A stretch of 64,000 nt of DNA from Arthrobacter sp. NtRootA1. GTDB lineage: Bacteria > Actinomycetota > Actinomycetes > Actinomycetales > Micrococcaceae. The translations under genes and the position numbers were made by a program. Shown here in pieces: positions 42,161-50,421 of this stretch (positions within the stretch are counted from its first letter, which is position 1; each line of letters begins with the position of its first letter). Under the pieces are notes generated by a model that was given only the letters and a program-made list of their open reading frames with translations, was not told the origin of the DNA and did not search any database. The stretch spans positions 3,038,001 to 3,102,000 of the forward strand of contig NZ_AP024630.1 of assembly GCF_019976975.1 (NCBI RefSeq), given 5' to 3'.

Positions 42161-42781
42161 TTAGCGAGCGTAGAATTCGACGACGAGCTGCTCTTCGCAG
42201 ATCACGGGGACCTCAGAGCGCTTCGGGCGGCGAACCAAGCGGGCCTGCAGGGCGTCGAGCTTGACGTCCAGGTATGCCGGCACGTTGTTCAGTGCGTGGG
42301 CACCAGCAGCTGCGACCTGGAACGGAGCCATGACCTCGGAGCGGCTGTGAACGTGGATGAGCTGGCCTTCGCCAACGCGGAAGGACGGGCGGTCCACGCG
42401 GATGCCGTCAACCATGATGTGACGGTGCACAACGAGCTGGCGGGCCTGTGCGATGGTGCGGGCGAAGCCTGCACGCAGTACCAGGGCGTCCAAACGCATT
42501 TCGAGCAGCTCAACCAGGTTTTCACCGGTGAGGCCCTTGGTGCGGCGGGCTTCTTCGAAGGCGCGGGTCATCTGGGCTTCGCGGATGCCGTACTGGGCGC
42601 GGAGACGCTGCTTTTCGCGCAGACGTACGGCGTAGTCGGAGTCCTGCTTCTTGCGGGCACGGCCGTGCTCACCGGGGCCGTACGGGCGGCGCTCCATGTA
42701 CTTGGCGGCCTTGGGGGTCAGAGCAATGCCGAGTGCACGCGAAAGGCGTGCGGTACGGCGAGCACGAGTGTTGTTAGCCAC
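42161..42781 (-). CDS. rpsD: 30S ribosomal protein S4
   Basis: A primary 16S rRNA-binding protein that nucleates 30S assembly. The 206 residues contain the N-terminal region (NNTRARRTARLSRALG), an S4 RNA-binding domain with LDALVLRAGFARTIAQARQLV and HIMVDGIRVDRPS. There is no N-terminal Cys4 zinc motif. It stands alone here, outside the alpha operon, with its own promoter and a leader of roughly 150 bases, as in several actinobacteria. S4 is a known autorepressor elsewhere; whether it acts on this leader is untested. Confidence 0.97.
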   Translation of the reverse strand: MANNTRARRTARLSRALGIALTPKAAKYMERRPYGPGEHGRARKKQDSDYAVRLREKQRLRAQYGIREAQMTRAFEEARRTKGLTGENLVELLEMRLDALVLRAGFARTIAQARQLVVHRHIMVDGIRVDRPSFRVGEGQLIHVHSRSEVMAPFQVAAAGAHALNNVPAYLDVKLDALQARLVRRPKRSEVPVICEEQLVVEFYAR

Positions 42782-42937
42782 TTGTGTCCTTCCAAATTAC
42801 TGCGGTGTGTCAGTGTTACTGGCCTCCATCAGGGAGAGCATCGGCCAACCGCTGCCTTTTGCTACTGGCCCGCGGCACAGCTCCATTGAAGGAATCTTCA
42901 AAGGGATTGTGCGTCGGGTCATGCCAGACAAGGAACT

Positions 42938-42943
42938 ATCCTA
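42938..42943 (-). promoter_or_regulatory. Candidate -10 box of rpsD
   Basis: TAGGAT on the minus strand, just beyond the rarA stop, would start transcription near 42931 and leave a leader of about 150 bases before the rpsD start. Confidence 0.45.
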
Positions 42944-42948
42944 CCACG

Positions 42949-44445
42949 CTACTGTCCCCGGATGATCTTGCGGAGCCGTTCCAGCCTGGCGGCTATATCG
43001 CGTTCGGCGCCGTTGTTGGTTGGCTCGTAGTAGTCCTTTCCCACGAGGTCATCCGGCGGGTACTGCTGGGTTGCCACCCCATGCGGTTCATCATGGGCGT
43101 ACTTGTAGCTCTTGCCATGTCCCAATTGTTTGGCGCCCGGATAGTGCGCGTCGCGCAGATGCATGGGGATGCCGCCGCCGAAACCGGCACGGACGTCGGC
43201 AACCGCCTTGTTCAGGCCCATGTACGCCGCATTCGACTTGGGGGCGGTGGCAAGGTGGACAACAGCTTCGGCCAGGACGATCCGGCCTTCCGGCATACCG
43301 ATCAACTGAACGGCCTGCGCCGCAGCTACGGCCGTCTGCAAAGCAGTGGGATCGGCCATGCCGATGTCTTCCGCGGCGGAGATGACGATGCGCCGTGCCA
43401 CGAACCTCGGGTCCTCCCCCGCTTCCAGCATCCGCGCCAGATAGTGAAGGGAGGCATCAACGTCCGAGCCCCTGATGGACTTGATGAACGCACTGGCGAC
43501 GTCGTAGTGCTGGTCGCCGGCCCGGTCATAACGAACAGCAGCGGCGTCCAGGGCACGCTCGGTGTGCCTGAGTTCCACCAGCACAGGAGCGTCGGGGGCG
43601 CCGTCGCCGGCAAGCCCCGGTTCGCCGTCGTCCGTGACGTTGGTATCGTCGGTTTCGCCTTCCCCTTCGACGACGGCTGAGACAGCATTGCTGTCTCCGA
43701 ACGCGACGCCGGCCGCAGCTTCCAAGGCTGTCAGTGCCCTTCTGGCGTCACCGCCGGAGAGCCGCACCAAATGATCCAAAGCTTCAGGACTGAGTTCCAC
43801 GCGCCCGGCAAGGCCACGGGCGTCGGCAACGGCCCGCTGTAACAGCCCTGCAATGTCGTCATCCGTCAGTGGCTTCAGCGTCAAAAGAAGCGAGCGGGAC
43901 AGCAGCGGTGACACCACGGAGAACGACGGGTTCTCGGTGGTGGCCGCCACCAGGACCACCCAGCGGTTTTCAACGCCAGGCAACAGTGCGTCCTGCTGGG
44001 CCTTGTTGAAACGGTGGATTTCATCGAGGAACAGGACGGTGGTCTTCTTGTACAGGTCCCGGGCGGTCAACGCCTCATCCATCACCCGGCGAACGTCCTT
44101 CACACCAGCAGTAATGGCAGACAATTCCACGAACTTCCGCCCCGGCCCGCGGGCGATGACATGTGCCAACGTGGTTTTCCCGGTTCCCGGAGGCCCCCAG
44201 AGTATGACCGAACTGGGGCCTGCCGGGCCCGCAGCTTCTGCGCCCGCGGCGAGCTGGCGAAGCGGGGAGCCGTGTCCCAACAAATGCTGTTGACCCACCA
44301 CGTCATCCAAGGTCCGGGGGCGCATCCGAACTGCGAGCGGGCTCCGTTGGGACGCCATCCACCCGGCGTCGGAGGTTCCCCCTGCGGCAGGCAGATCCTC
44401 CGACTCGTCGTCGTTGTTTGCACCGGCACCAAAGAGATCTTCCAC
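42949..44445 (-). CDS. rarA: Replication-associated recombination protein A (RarA/MgsA AAA ATPase)
   Basis: A clamp-loader-like AAA+ ATPase that acts at stalled replication forks. The 498 residues have an acidic N-terminal tail, the Walker A GPPGTGKT (84-91), Walker [12 protein letters not shown] and sensor segment [12 protein letters not shown], then the C-terminal tetramerisation domain ([23 protein letters not shown]). An acidic insert of about 35 residues ([16 protein letters not shown]) lies before the AAA-associated domain. The start is a GTG six bases after TAGCCT, suggesting a leaderless transcript. Confidence 0.95.
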   Translation of the reverse strand: MEDLFGAGANNDDESEDLPAAGGTSDAGWMASQRSPLAVRMRPRTLDDVVGQQHLLGHGSPLRQLAAGAEAAGPAGPSSVILWGPPGTGKTTLAHVIARGPGRKFVELSAITAGVKDVRRVMDEALTARDLYKKTTVLFLDEIHRFNKAQQDALLPGVENRWVVLVAATTENPSFSVVSPLLSRSLLLTLKPLTDDDIAGLLQRAVADARGLAGRVELSPEALDHLVRLSGGDARRALTALEAAAGVAFGDSNAVSAVVEGEGETDDTNVTDDGEPGLAGDGAPDAPVLVELRHTERALDAAAVRYDRAGDQHYDVASAFIKSIRGSDVDASLHYLARMLEAGEDPRFVARRIVISAAEDIGMADPTALQTAVAAAQAVQLIGMPEGRIVLAEAVVHLATAPKSNAAYMGLNKAVADVRAGFGGGIPMHLRDAHYPGAKQLGHGKSYKYAHDEPHGVATQQYPPDDLVGKDYYEPTNNGAERDIAARLERLRKIIRGQ

Positions 44446-44451
44446 ATGGAT

Positions 44452-44457
44452 AGGCTA
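44452..44457 (-). promoter_or_regulatory. -10 box for leaderless rarA transcript
   Basis: TAGCCT on the minus strand is at -12 to -7 relative to the rarA GTG and no ribosome site lies between. Confidence 0.4.
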
Positions 44458-44486
44458 CTCATAGTTCCAACAAAGGAGACATCGAC

Positions 44487-45164
44487 GTGGACCGCCGCGC
44501 ATCCGCCCCGCAACAACGGCAGTCAAGGGCCTCCAGCCGCACGGCCCTTGTCCCCGCATCACGGCTGTCCGGTTGGGTGGGTCGCTTTGCCAAGAGCCAT
44601 GGCCCACTCACGGAAGAGCCTGACGGCGGCGGAATCCTCCTCCGTGCCGCTGACGGGGCTTCTGCCCTCCTCAAGGCACCCTGGCCGGTCGATGGACGTC
44701 CAGGCCGGGGCGCCACTGACATCGAACGGCTTGCCGCTCTTGCAGGCCAGGAACGTGGCCTCGGTATCCTGCTGGTGCGCCGCGGCGGTTTCGCCGTGGC
44801 TGTGGCGAGCGGCAGCAAGGTCCTGGAATCCAAAAGCGGCAACCGCTACGTTCAGTCCAGAACGGCTGCAGGTGGCCAATCCCAACAACGGTATGCCCGG
44901 CGCCGCTCCAACCAGGCCGACGCCTTGGTGGACTCCGCAGCGGAACACGCCGCGCGTATTTTTGCCAGCCACCGGGTTGAGTACATTGTTCCCGGCGGGG
45001 ATAGAGCCTTGGTGGACCTGGTCCTGGCTCAACCCTCCATGCGTGCTGTGGCCAGCCGAAGCCAACTGCCCTTCCTGGACGTCCAGGAACCCAAAACTGC
45101 TGTGCTTGCAAAAGCTGCTTCGGACGCTTGTTCCATCCGGATCCTGGTGACTGATCCAGCGTAA
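44487..45164 (+). CDS. acVLRF1-type peptidyl-tRNA hydrolase (Vms1/eRF1-like release factor)
   Basis: Resembles the actinobacterial Vms1-like release factor 1 family, which adopts the eRF1 fold and can release nascent chains from peptidyl-tRNA on stalled large subunits. The 225 residues contain the diagnostic SGNRYVQSRTAAGGQSQQRYARRR (split here: GGQSQQR at 129-135) followed by a helix beginning SNQADALVDSAAEH. The GGQ-like triplet and following Gln parallel the catalytic loop. GTG start with AAGGAG seven bases upstream. It is divergent from rarA across 41 bases and next to translation genes. Activity is inferred from family. Confidence 0.82.
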   Translation: MDRRASAPQQRQSRASSRTALVPASRLSGWVGRFAKSHGPLTEEPDGGGILLRAADGASALLKAPWPVDGRPGRGATDIERLAALAGQERGLGILLVRRGGFAVAVASGSKVLESKSGNRYVQSRTAAGGQSQQRYARRRSNQADALVDSAAEHAARIFASHRVEYIVPGGDRALVDLVLAQPSMRAVASRSQLPFLDVQEPKTAVLAKAASDACSIRILVTDPA

Positions 45165-45182
45165 GTGATCCACCAGTCTCAT

Positions 45183-45194
45183 TGTGTCGACACA
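45183..45194. repeat. 12-bp perfect palindrome between convergent genes
   Basis: TGTGTCGACACA lies in the 41-base gap between the acVLRF1-like gene and the convergent GNAT gene. No longer stem extends from it, and its role is unknown. Confidence 0.3.
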
Positions 45195-45205
45195 GCAACT
45201 GCCGT

Positions 45206-46009
45206 TCAGCAACCTCCAGGCGCCCGCCTCAAAGGAGCCTGCCGGTACAGATAACTCCCTTGTTCCACGAACCCGGCCCGCGAATACAACGCCTGGGCAC
45301 CGTGGTTGGATGCAGTGACCAACAGCCAAAAACCCTGGAGGTTGCGGGCCGCTCCCTGATTCAGTAGCGCTGCCAGCACCATCGTGCCGTATCCGCGCCT
45401 GCGATGCCCGGCAGAGGTCGCCATACTGTAGAGGCCTCCCCAGCCGTCCACCAGGGCGAGGCGTCCGACGGCGGCCGGTACGCCGTCGTCGTCCCTCACC
45501 AGCGCGTACACAGACTTGCATCCGGTAAGAATGGTGCGGGCAACCTCCAATTCCGGCTCGCCACCGCGCCCGTCCACGGACCACCACAAGCGAAGCCATT
45601 CATCGGTGGGCGCGTCCGAGAGTTCTACGCTCTTCGGCCCGGCACCCAAGGTTTCCAAGGCGTCCGTTCCCCGGACCATAATCAAGGTCTCGGACTGCCT
45701 GGTGAAGCGTTGCCCGTCCAGGACGGCGTTAAGGCCTGCGCTACGGGAGTCATCGAATATCTGGAAGATGAGCGGGAGACGCCGCTGCCTGTACCAGGCT
45801 GACGCTGAACTGACTAACCGTTCAATGTCCGGACTGCTTGCCTTGTCCGGCGTCTCGGCCAGCATCCCGGGCAGGTTCCTCGGCCACACGGAGTTCGCCC
45901 TCTGCGTGACCCCAGCGGACGCGCGGAGCACCCACTCCCCCGTGTCTTTGCACTCCACTGCCGGCCACGCCTTGTCCATGAGGGTTTCCAGGAATGCTTG
46001 TTCCAACAT
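45206..46009 (-). CDS. GNAT family N-acetyltransferase
   Basis: A 267-residue acetyltransferase-like protein. The N-terminal half is a degenerate GNAT-like region (ANSVWPRNLPGM), the C-terminal half a full GNAT fold with the acetyl-CoA loop TSAGHRRRGYGTMVLAAL. Substrate unknown. I choose the ATG at 46009 where homology starts; weak AAAGG precedes it. It ends convergent with the acVLRF1-like gene and lies beyond the aspS terminator. Confidence 0.85.
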   Translation of the reverse strand: MLEQAFLETLMDKAWPAVECKDTGEWVLRASAGVTQRANSVWPRNLPGMLAETPDKASSPDIERLVSSASAWYRQRRLPLIFQIFDDSRSAGLNAVLDGQRFTRQSETLIMVRGTDALETLGAGPKSVELSDAPTDEWLRLWWSVDGRGGEPELEVARTILTGCKSVYALVRDDDGVPAAVGRLALVDGWGGLYSMATSAGHRRRGYGTMVLAALLNQGAARNLQGFWLLVTASNHGAQALYSRAGFVEQGSYLYRQAPLRRAPGGC

Positions 46010-46056
46010 CGCGGCACCTTTCTTCTGGAGGAACACAAGGGTCATCTGCAGGAACA

Positions 46057-46090
46057 CCAAGGGCCCCCCACATCAGTGGGGAGCCCTTGG
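46057..46090 (-). terminator. Intrinsic terminator of aspS
   Basis: CCAAGGGCCCCCCAC and GTGGGGAGCCCTTGG pair along 15 positions with one mismatch around ATCA, nine bases past the aspS stop. The T-tract is poor (TTGGTGTT... beyond the stem). Confidence 0.75.
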
Positions 46091-46098
46091 CTACCGTC

Positions 46099-47892
46099 TT
46101 ATTCGGACTTGGTCTCCGGCTTGGCCGCAGGCTTGGTTTCCGGTTTGAAGTCGACGCCGGCTTCCTTTCGCTGCTGTGCAGTAATGGGAGCAGGAGCGGC
46201 GGTCAGCGGGTCGAAGCCGTTGCCGGTCTTCGGGAAGGCAATGACGTCGCGGATGGACTCGACACCAGCGAGCAAAGCCACGACGCGGTCCCAACCAAGC
46301 GCGATGCCGCCGTGCGGCGGCGCGCCATACTTGAAGCCCTCCAACAGGAAGCCGAACTTGGTCTCGGCGTCCTCCTTATCCAGGCCCATGAGCTGGAAGA
46401 CGCGTTCCTGAACTTCGCGCTCATGGATACGGATGGAGCCGCCACCGATTTCGTTGCCGTTGCACACGATGTCGTAGGCGTAGGACAGGGCCGACTCAGG
46501 ATCCTTGTCAAAGGTGTCAAGGAACTCCGGCTTGGGAGAGGTGAAGGCATGGTGCACGGCTGTCCACTGGCCGGCACCCACGGCAACGTCACCGGAGGCA
46601 ACTGCTGCGGCAGCGGGCTCGAACATCGGTGCGTCCACGATCCATACGAAGGCCCAGTCTTTGGGATCGATCAGACCAGTCCGGTGGCCAATTTCAACAC
46701 GTGCAGCCCCAAGGAGGGCCCGCGATGCGGACTTCTCGCCGGCGGCGAAGAAAATGCAGTCACCCGGCTTGGCGCCAACGGCGTCGGCCAGGCCGGCCCG
46801 CTCTTCGTCGGTGAGGTTCTTGGCTACGGGGCCGGCGAGTTCGCCGTCTTCCTTGTAAAGAACGTAGGCCAGTCCCTTTGCGCCACGCTGCTTGGCCCAT
46901 TCCTGCCAGGCATCCAGGGCACGGCGCGCCTGCGAGGCGCCCCCCGGCATGACGACGGCGCCAACGTAAGGTGCCTTGAAGACGCCGAAGTTGGTGTCCT
47001 TGAAGAACTCAGTCAGCTCGGTCAGCTCCAGGCCGAAGCGCAGGTCCGGCTTGTCGGAACCGTACTTTGCCATGGCGTCCAGGTACGTCATGCGTCGGAT
47101 TGGGGTGGGGACCTCGACGTCGATCAGTTGCCACAGGGCCTTCACAATTGCTTCACCGAGCTCGATGACATCGTCCTGGTCAACGAAGCTGGCCTCGATG
47201 TCCAACTGGGTGAATTCGGGCTGGCGGTCCGCGCGGAAGTCTTCGTCACGGTAACAGCGGGCAATCTGGTAGTACTTTTCGAAACCGCCAACTTGGAGCA
47301 GCTGCTTGAAAAGCTGCGGCGACTGCGGCAGCGCGTACCAGGAACCGGGGGCAAGCCGGGCGGGGACGACGAAGTCGCGGGCGCCTTCCGGCGTCGAACG
47401 CGTCAACGTGGGCGTCTCAATCTCGACGTAGCCGCGCTGGTGCAGCAACTCGCGGGCAATGCGGTTTGCCTCTGAGCGGAGGCGGAGGTTGCGTGCCGGG
47501 CCAGGGCGGCGAAGGTCAAGGTAGCGGTGCTTAAGGCGCGCTTCTTCGCCGACTTCGACGTGCTCGTCGATTTGGAACGGCAGGGGGTCCGAGGTGTTCA
47601 GGATGATGACCTTGTCCGCCATGACCTCGATCTCGCCTGTAGCAAGCGCAGGGTTTTCATTGCCTTCAGGACGCTTGTTGACGGTACCCGTCACCTGCAG
47701 GACGTATTCGTTCCGCAGGCCGTGGAAGACCTCTTCTTCACGGACAACTACCTGGGCGACACCGGAAGCATCACGAAGGTCAACGAATGCAACGCCACCG
47801 TGATCACGGCGGCGGCCCACCCAGCCGGCCAGGGTAACGGTTTGTCCAATGTGCTCGGAGCGAAGTGATCCGAGGTCATGTGTGCGCAGCAC
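46099..47892 (-). CDS. aspS: Aspartyl-tRNA synthetase
   Basis: Charges tRNA-Asp. From the GTG at 47892 (AAAGGA five bases upstream) the protein has 597 residues: OB-fold anticodon domain ([23 protein letters not shown]), class II core with [28 protein letters not shown], a GAD insertion and motif 3 [16 protein letters not shown]. An N-terminal extension to 47919 is possible but lacks the ribosome site. A low-complexity Lys/Pro tail ends the protein. It follows hisS, a common pairing. The type (discriminating or not) cannot be told by eye; no gatCAB genes are in the window. Confidence 0.97.
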   Translation of the reverse strand: MLRTHDLGSLRSEHIGQTVTLAGWVGRRRDHGGVAFVDLRDASGVAQVVVREEEVFHGLRNEYVLQVTGTVNKRPEGNENPALATGEIEVMADKVIILNTSDPLPFQIDEHVEVGEEARLKHRYLDLRRPGPARNLRLRSEANRIARELLHQRGYVEIETPTLTRSTPEGARDFVVPARLAPGSWYALPQSPQLFKQLLQVGGFEKYYQIARCYRDEDFRADRQPEFTQLDIEASFVDQDDVIELGEAIVKALWQLIDVEVPTPIRRMTYLDAMAKYGSDKPDLRFGLELTELTEFFKDTNFGVFKAPYVGAVVMPGGASQARRALDAWQEWAKQRGAKGLAYVLYKEDGELAGPVAKNLTDEERAGLADAVGAKPGDCIFFAAGEKSASRALLGAARVEIGHRTGLIDPKDWAFVWIVDAPMFEPAAAAVASGDVAVGAGQWTAVHHAFTSPKPEFLDTFDKDPESALSYAYDIVCNGNEIGGGSIRIHEREVQERVFQLMGLDKEDAETKFGFLLEGFKYGAPPHGGIALGWDRVVALLAGVESIRDVIAFPKTGNGFDPLTAAPAPITAQQRKEAGVDFKPETKPAAKPETKSE

Positions 47893-47988
47893 AGCATTCC
47901 TTTCAGCATGAATTTTCAAGGGATCATTGCAAAGACGATCCCGTCCGAGTTTACCCGCCTCGGCCGCGGCTGAATCACCTGGCCCGGA

Positions 47989-49353
47989 TCAGGCAGTGAT
48001 GACCCGGACGTGCAGATCTTCCTCCGACGGCGACCAACTGGCCGGGTCCGCATCCACCTGCGCGCCGGACCTGATGTCCTTGACCTGGTGCTTGCCGTCA
48101 TCGTCAGTGAACCAAACAAACGGAATTCCCCGACGATCAGCGAACTTGATCTGCTTGCCGAATTTTTCAGCCTTCGCAGCAACTTCAGTAGCAATACCGC
48201 GGCCACGAAGCTGTGCCGCGACGTCCTGCGCCGCGGACCAACTGTCGTCGTTGTTCAAAGCGACCAGGACGGCGGTCGGCACTGCCCGTGTAGCAGTGGC
48301 AAGCTCCTGGCTCAGGATGCGTGAGACCAAGCGGGTGACGCCGATGGACAAGCCGACGCCGGGAAACTTCCGGTTTCCTTTGCTGGCCAGGGCATCGTAC
48401 CGGCCGCCCGAGCAAATCGAACCCAGTTGTTCATGGCCTACCAGGACGGTTTCGACGACGGTCCCCGTGTAGTAGTCCAGTCCCCGGGCGATGCTGAGGT
48501 CGGCAACCACCTTGCCGGGTGCGCGCTGGACCGCCGCCTCAATGACCTGCTGGAGCTCGCTCAATCCTTCCTCGAGAAGGTCATGAGTCACCCCAAGGGC
48601 ACGTACCTGATCCACGAACGAGGTGTCCTCGGTGCGGATGGTGGCAAGCTTGAGCGCCAATGCCGCCTGCTCATCCGAGGCGCCAAGCTCGCTCTTGAGC
48701 AGCTCAGCCACTTTGCCTTCGCCAATCTTTTCCAGTTTGTCGATGCTCCGCAGGACTCCGGCGGTATCAGTCAGGCCAATACCGCGGTAGAAGCCCTCAG
48801 CCAGCTTGCGGTTGTTGATCCGGAGGCGGAAGTCCGGAATCGGGAGGGCGCTCAGTGCCTCGGCGATGACCAGCGCGATTTCGACGTCGTAGCGGAACGG
48901 CAACTCGCCATCGCCCACTACATCTATATCTGCCTGGGTGAACTCGCGCGCACGGCCTTCCTGCGGACGTTCGCCACGCCAGACCTTCTGGATCTGGTAG
49001 CGGCGGAAGGGAAAGGCGAGGTAACCCGCGTTCTCCACGACGTAACGGGCGAAGGGAACAGTGAGGTCGAAGTGCAGGGCAAGCGCATTCGGATCAGCTT
49101 TGTCTGCCTTGTCCGTGGTGGTTGACCTGGAAGCTTCGCCTTCGTCGTCCTGCAGGCGGCTCAGGCCATAGACCTCTTTGTCGATCTCGCCCTTACGCAG
49201 CAACTGGCCGACGGTTTCAACAGCACGCGTTTCAATCGAGGAGAAACCGTGCAGTTCGAACGTCTTCCGGAGCGTGTCCAACACATGGAGCTCCACCAAC
49301 CGCTCCTGGGGAAGCCACTCGGGGAATCCGGACAGGGAGGCGGTACGTGCCAT
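47989..49353 (-). CDS. hisS: Histidyl-tRNA synthetase
   Basis: Charges tRNA-His. The 454 residues show class II motif 1 (ETRAVETVGQLLRKGEI), motif 2 (FRRYQIQKVWRGERPQEGRAREFTQADID) and the His-specific GLDYYTGTVVE and motif 3 ending GVGLSIGVTRL, then the anticodon domain. GGAGA with TTATCCACC precedes the ATG. The upstream gap shared with the cyclophilin contains a perfect inverted repeat. Confidence 0.97.
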   Translation of the reverse strand: MARTASLSGFPEWLPQERLVELHVLDTLRKTFELHGFSSIETRAVETVGQLLRKGEIDKEVYGLSRLQDDEGEASRSTTTDKADKADPNALALHFDLTVPFARYVVENAGYLAFPFRRYQIQKVWRGERPQEGRAREFTQADIDVVGDGELPFRYDVEIALVIAEALSALPIPDFRLRINNRKLAEGFYRGIGLTDTAGVLRSIDKLEKIGEGKVAELLKSELGASDEQAALALKLATIRTEDTSFVDQVRALGVTHDLLEEGLSELQQVIEAAVQRAPGKVVADLSIARGLDYYTGTVVETVLVGHEQLGSICSGGRYDALASKGNRKFPGVGLSIGVTRLVSRILSQELATATRAVPTAVLVALNNDDSWSAAQDVAAQLRGRGIATEVAAKAEKFGKQIKFADRRGIPFVWFTDDDGKHQVKDIRSGAQVDADPASWSPSEEDLHVRVITA

Positions 49354-49450
49354 GGTGGATAAATCTCCTCGAAGAAAGCTGACTCAGGAATGACCACCGC
49401 AGCTTTAAAGGCCTTTTCGGCGATTATGGGGCGGGCGTCAAGCCGGTCAT

Positions 49451-49481
49451 GCATAAACTATGTGCGGCAGCCAGTTTATGC
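49451..49481. promoter_or_regulatory. Perfect 9-bp inverted repeat between hisS and the cyclophilin gene
   Basis: GCATAAACT and AGTTTATGC are perfect complements around 13 bases in the 207-base divergent gap. Several TANNNT hexamers overlap it, so an operator for one or both promoters is plausible. The rest of the gap shows nothing I can name. Confidence 0.5.
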
Positions 49482-49560
49482 TTTCCGCGCGTGCACATCT
49501 AATGCAGCATGCCCGGTCCCTGCAGGCGGCCAGCGAACGTGGACACAATCAGGAGGACTC

Positions 49561-50355
49561 TTGGCAACAAGGTCGCGGGATGACCGCGAAGCGAGACGCC
49601 GCATCCGGCAGATGGAAGCCAAGCGTGCCCTGCGGCAAGAACAGGGCAAGCGGCGCAAACGCGACAACACTGTTGCCATCGGCGCGGGCGCTGCCGCTGT
49701 GATCCTCGCAGTGGTGCTGCAACTGACAGTTTTCAGTTCCAACCCCACAGAGGCAGAGTTCGCCGCCGCAGAGGCCGGACTGAGCTCCCCGTCCGCCTCT
49801 CCTTCGGCCTCCAACAGCGCAGACATACCCAGCCCGGACACCGCAGCCGGTAAAACCTTCACCGGCGAGCTAGCCCTGAACAGCGGCGTTGTGGGAGTGG
49901 AACTGAACGGAACGGCTGCGCCCCAGGCGGCGGCCGTCATCAAGTCCCTCACCGATGCCGGCTACTACAACGGAGCCCTGTGCCACCGCCTGACAACCTC
50001 CGAAACGTTCGGCCTTCTGCAATGCGGTGCCAAGTCCGAAGACGGCGCGGACGATCCCAACTACCGTTGGGGTCCCCTGGAGAACACACCAACGGACAAC
50101 ACATACCCGGCTGGAACAATCGCCATTGCCCGCTCGGGAAACAACGCCTATGGCAACGGTCATCAGTTCTTCATTGTGTATAAGGACACAACAATTCCTG
50201 CGGACACGGCCGGTGGTTACACGGTGGTCGGCAAAGTCACCAGCGGTTTGGACGTGGTCACGAAAATCGCTGCGGCCGGCCTGAAACCGGGCGAAAACGC
50301 GACCGACGGCGCCCCTGTGGCACCTGTCACGATAGACTCGTTTTCTCTGAAGTAA
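49561..50355 (+). CDS. Membrane-anchored cyclophilin-type peptidyl-prolyl isomerase
   Basis: Catalyses cis-trans isomerisation of Xaa-Pro bonds in exported or surface proteins. The 264 residues have a very basic N-terminal helix (about 1-35), one membrane segment (about 37-57), a Ser/Ala/Pro linker and a cyclophilin domain with NGALCHRLTTSETFGLLQCG, TIAIARSGNNAYGNGHQFFIVY and GGYTVVGKVTSGLDVV. The TTG start follows AGGAGG by four or five bases. Several active-site residues deviate from the classic cyclophilin pattern (HR kept, FxxQxG reads FGLLQCG), so catalytic strength is uncertain. Confidence 0.9.
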   Translation: MATRSRDDREARRRIRQMEAKRALRQEQGKRRKRDNTVAIGAGAAAVILAVVLQLTVFSSNPTEAEFAAAEAGLSSPSASPSASNSADIPSPDTAAGKTFTGELALNSGVVGVELNGTAAPQAAAVIKSLTDAGYYNGALCHRLTTSETFGLLQCGAKSEDGADDPNYRWGPLENTPTDNTYPAGTIAIARSGNNAYGNGHQFFIVYKDTTIPADTAGGYTVVGKVTSGLDVVTKIAAAGLKPGENATDGAPVAPVTIDSFSLK

Positions 50356-50421
50356 CCAGCCTTTGGCCCCGGTCCGGGGTGCAGTACCTTAGCAGTCCCT
50401 CCAAGCGAAAGACTTTTAGCG

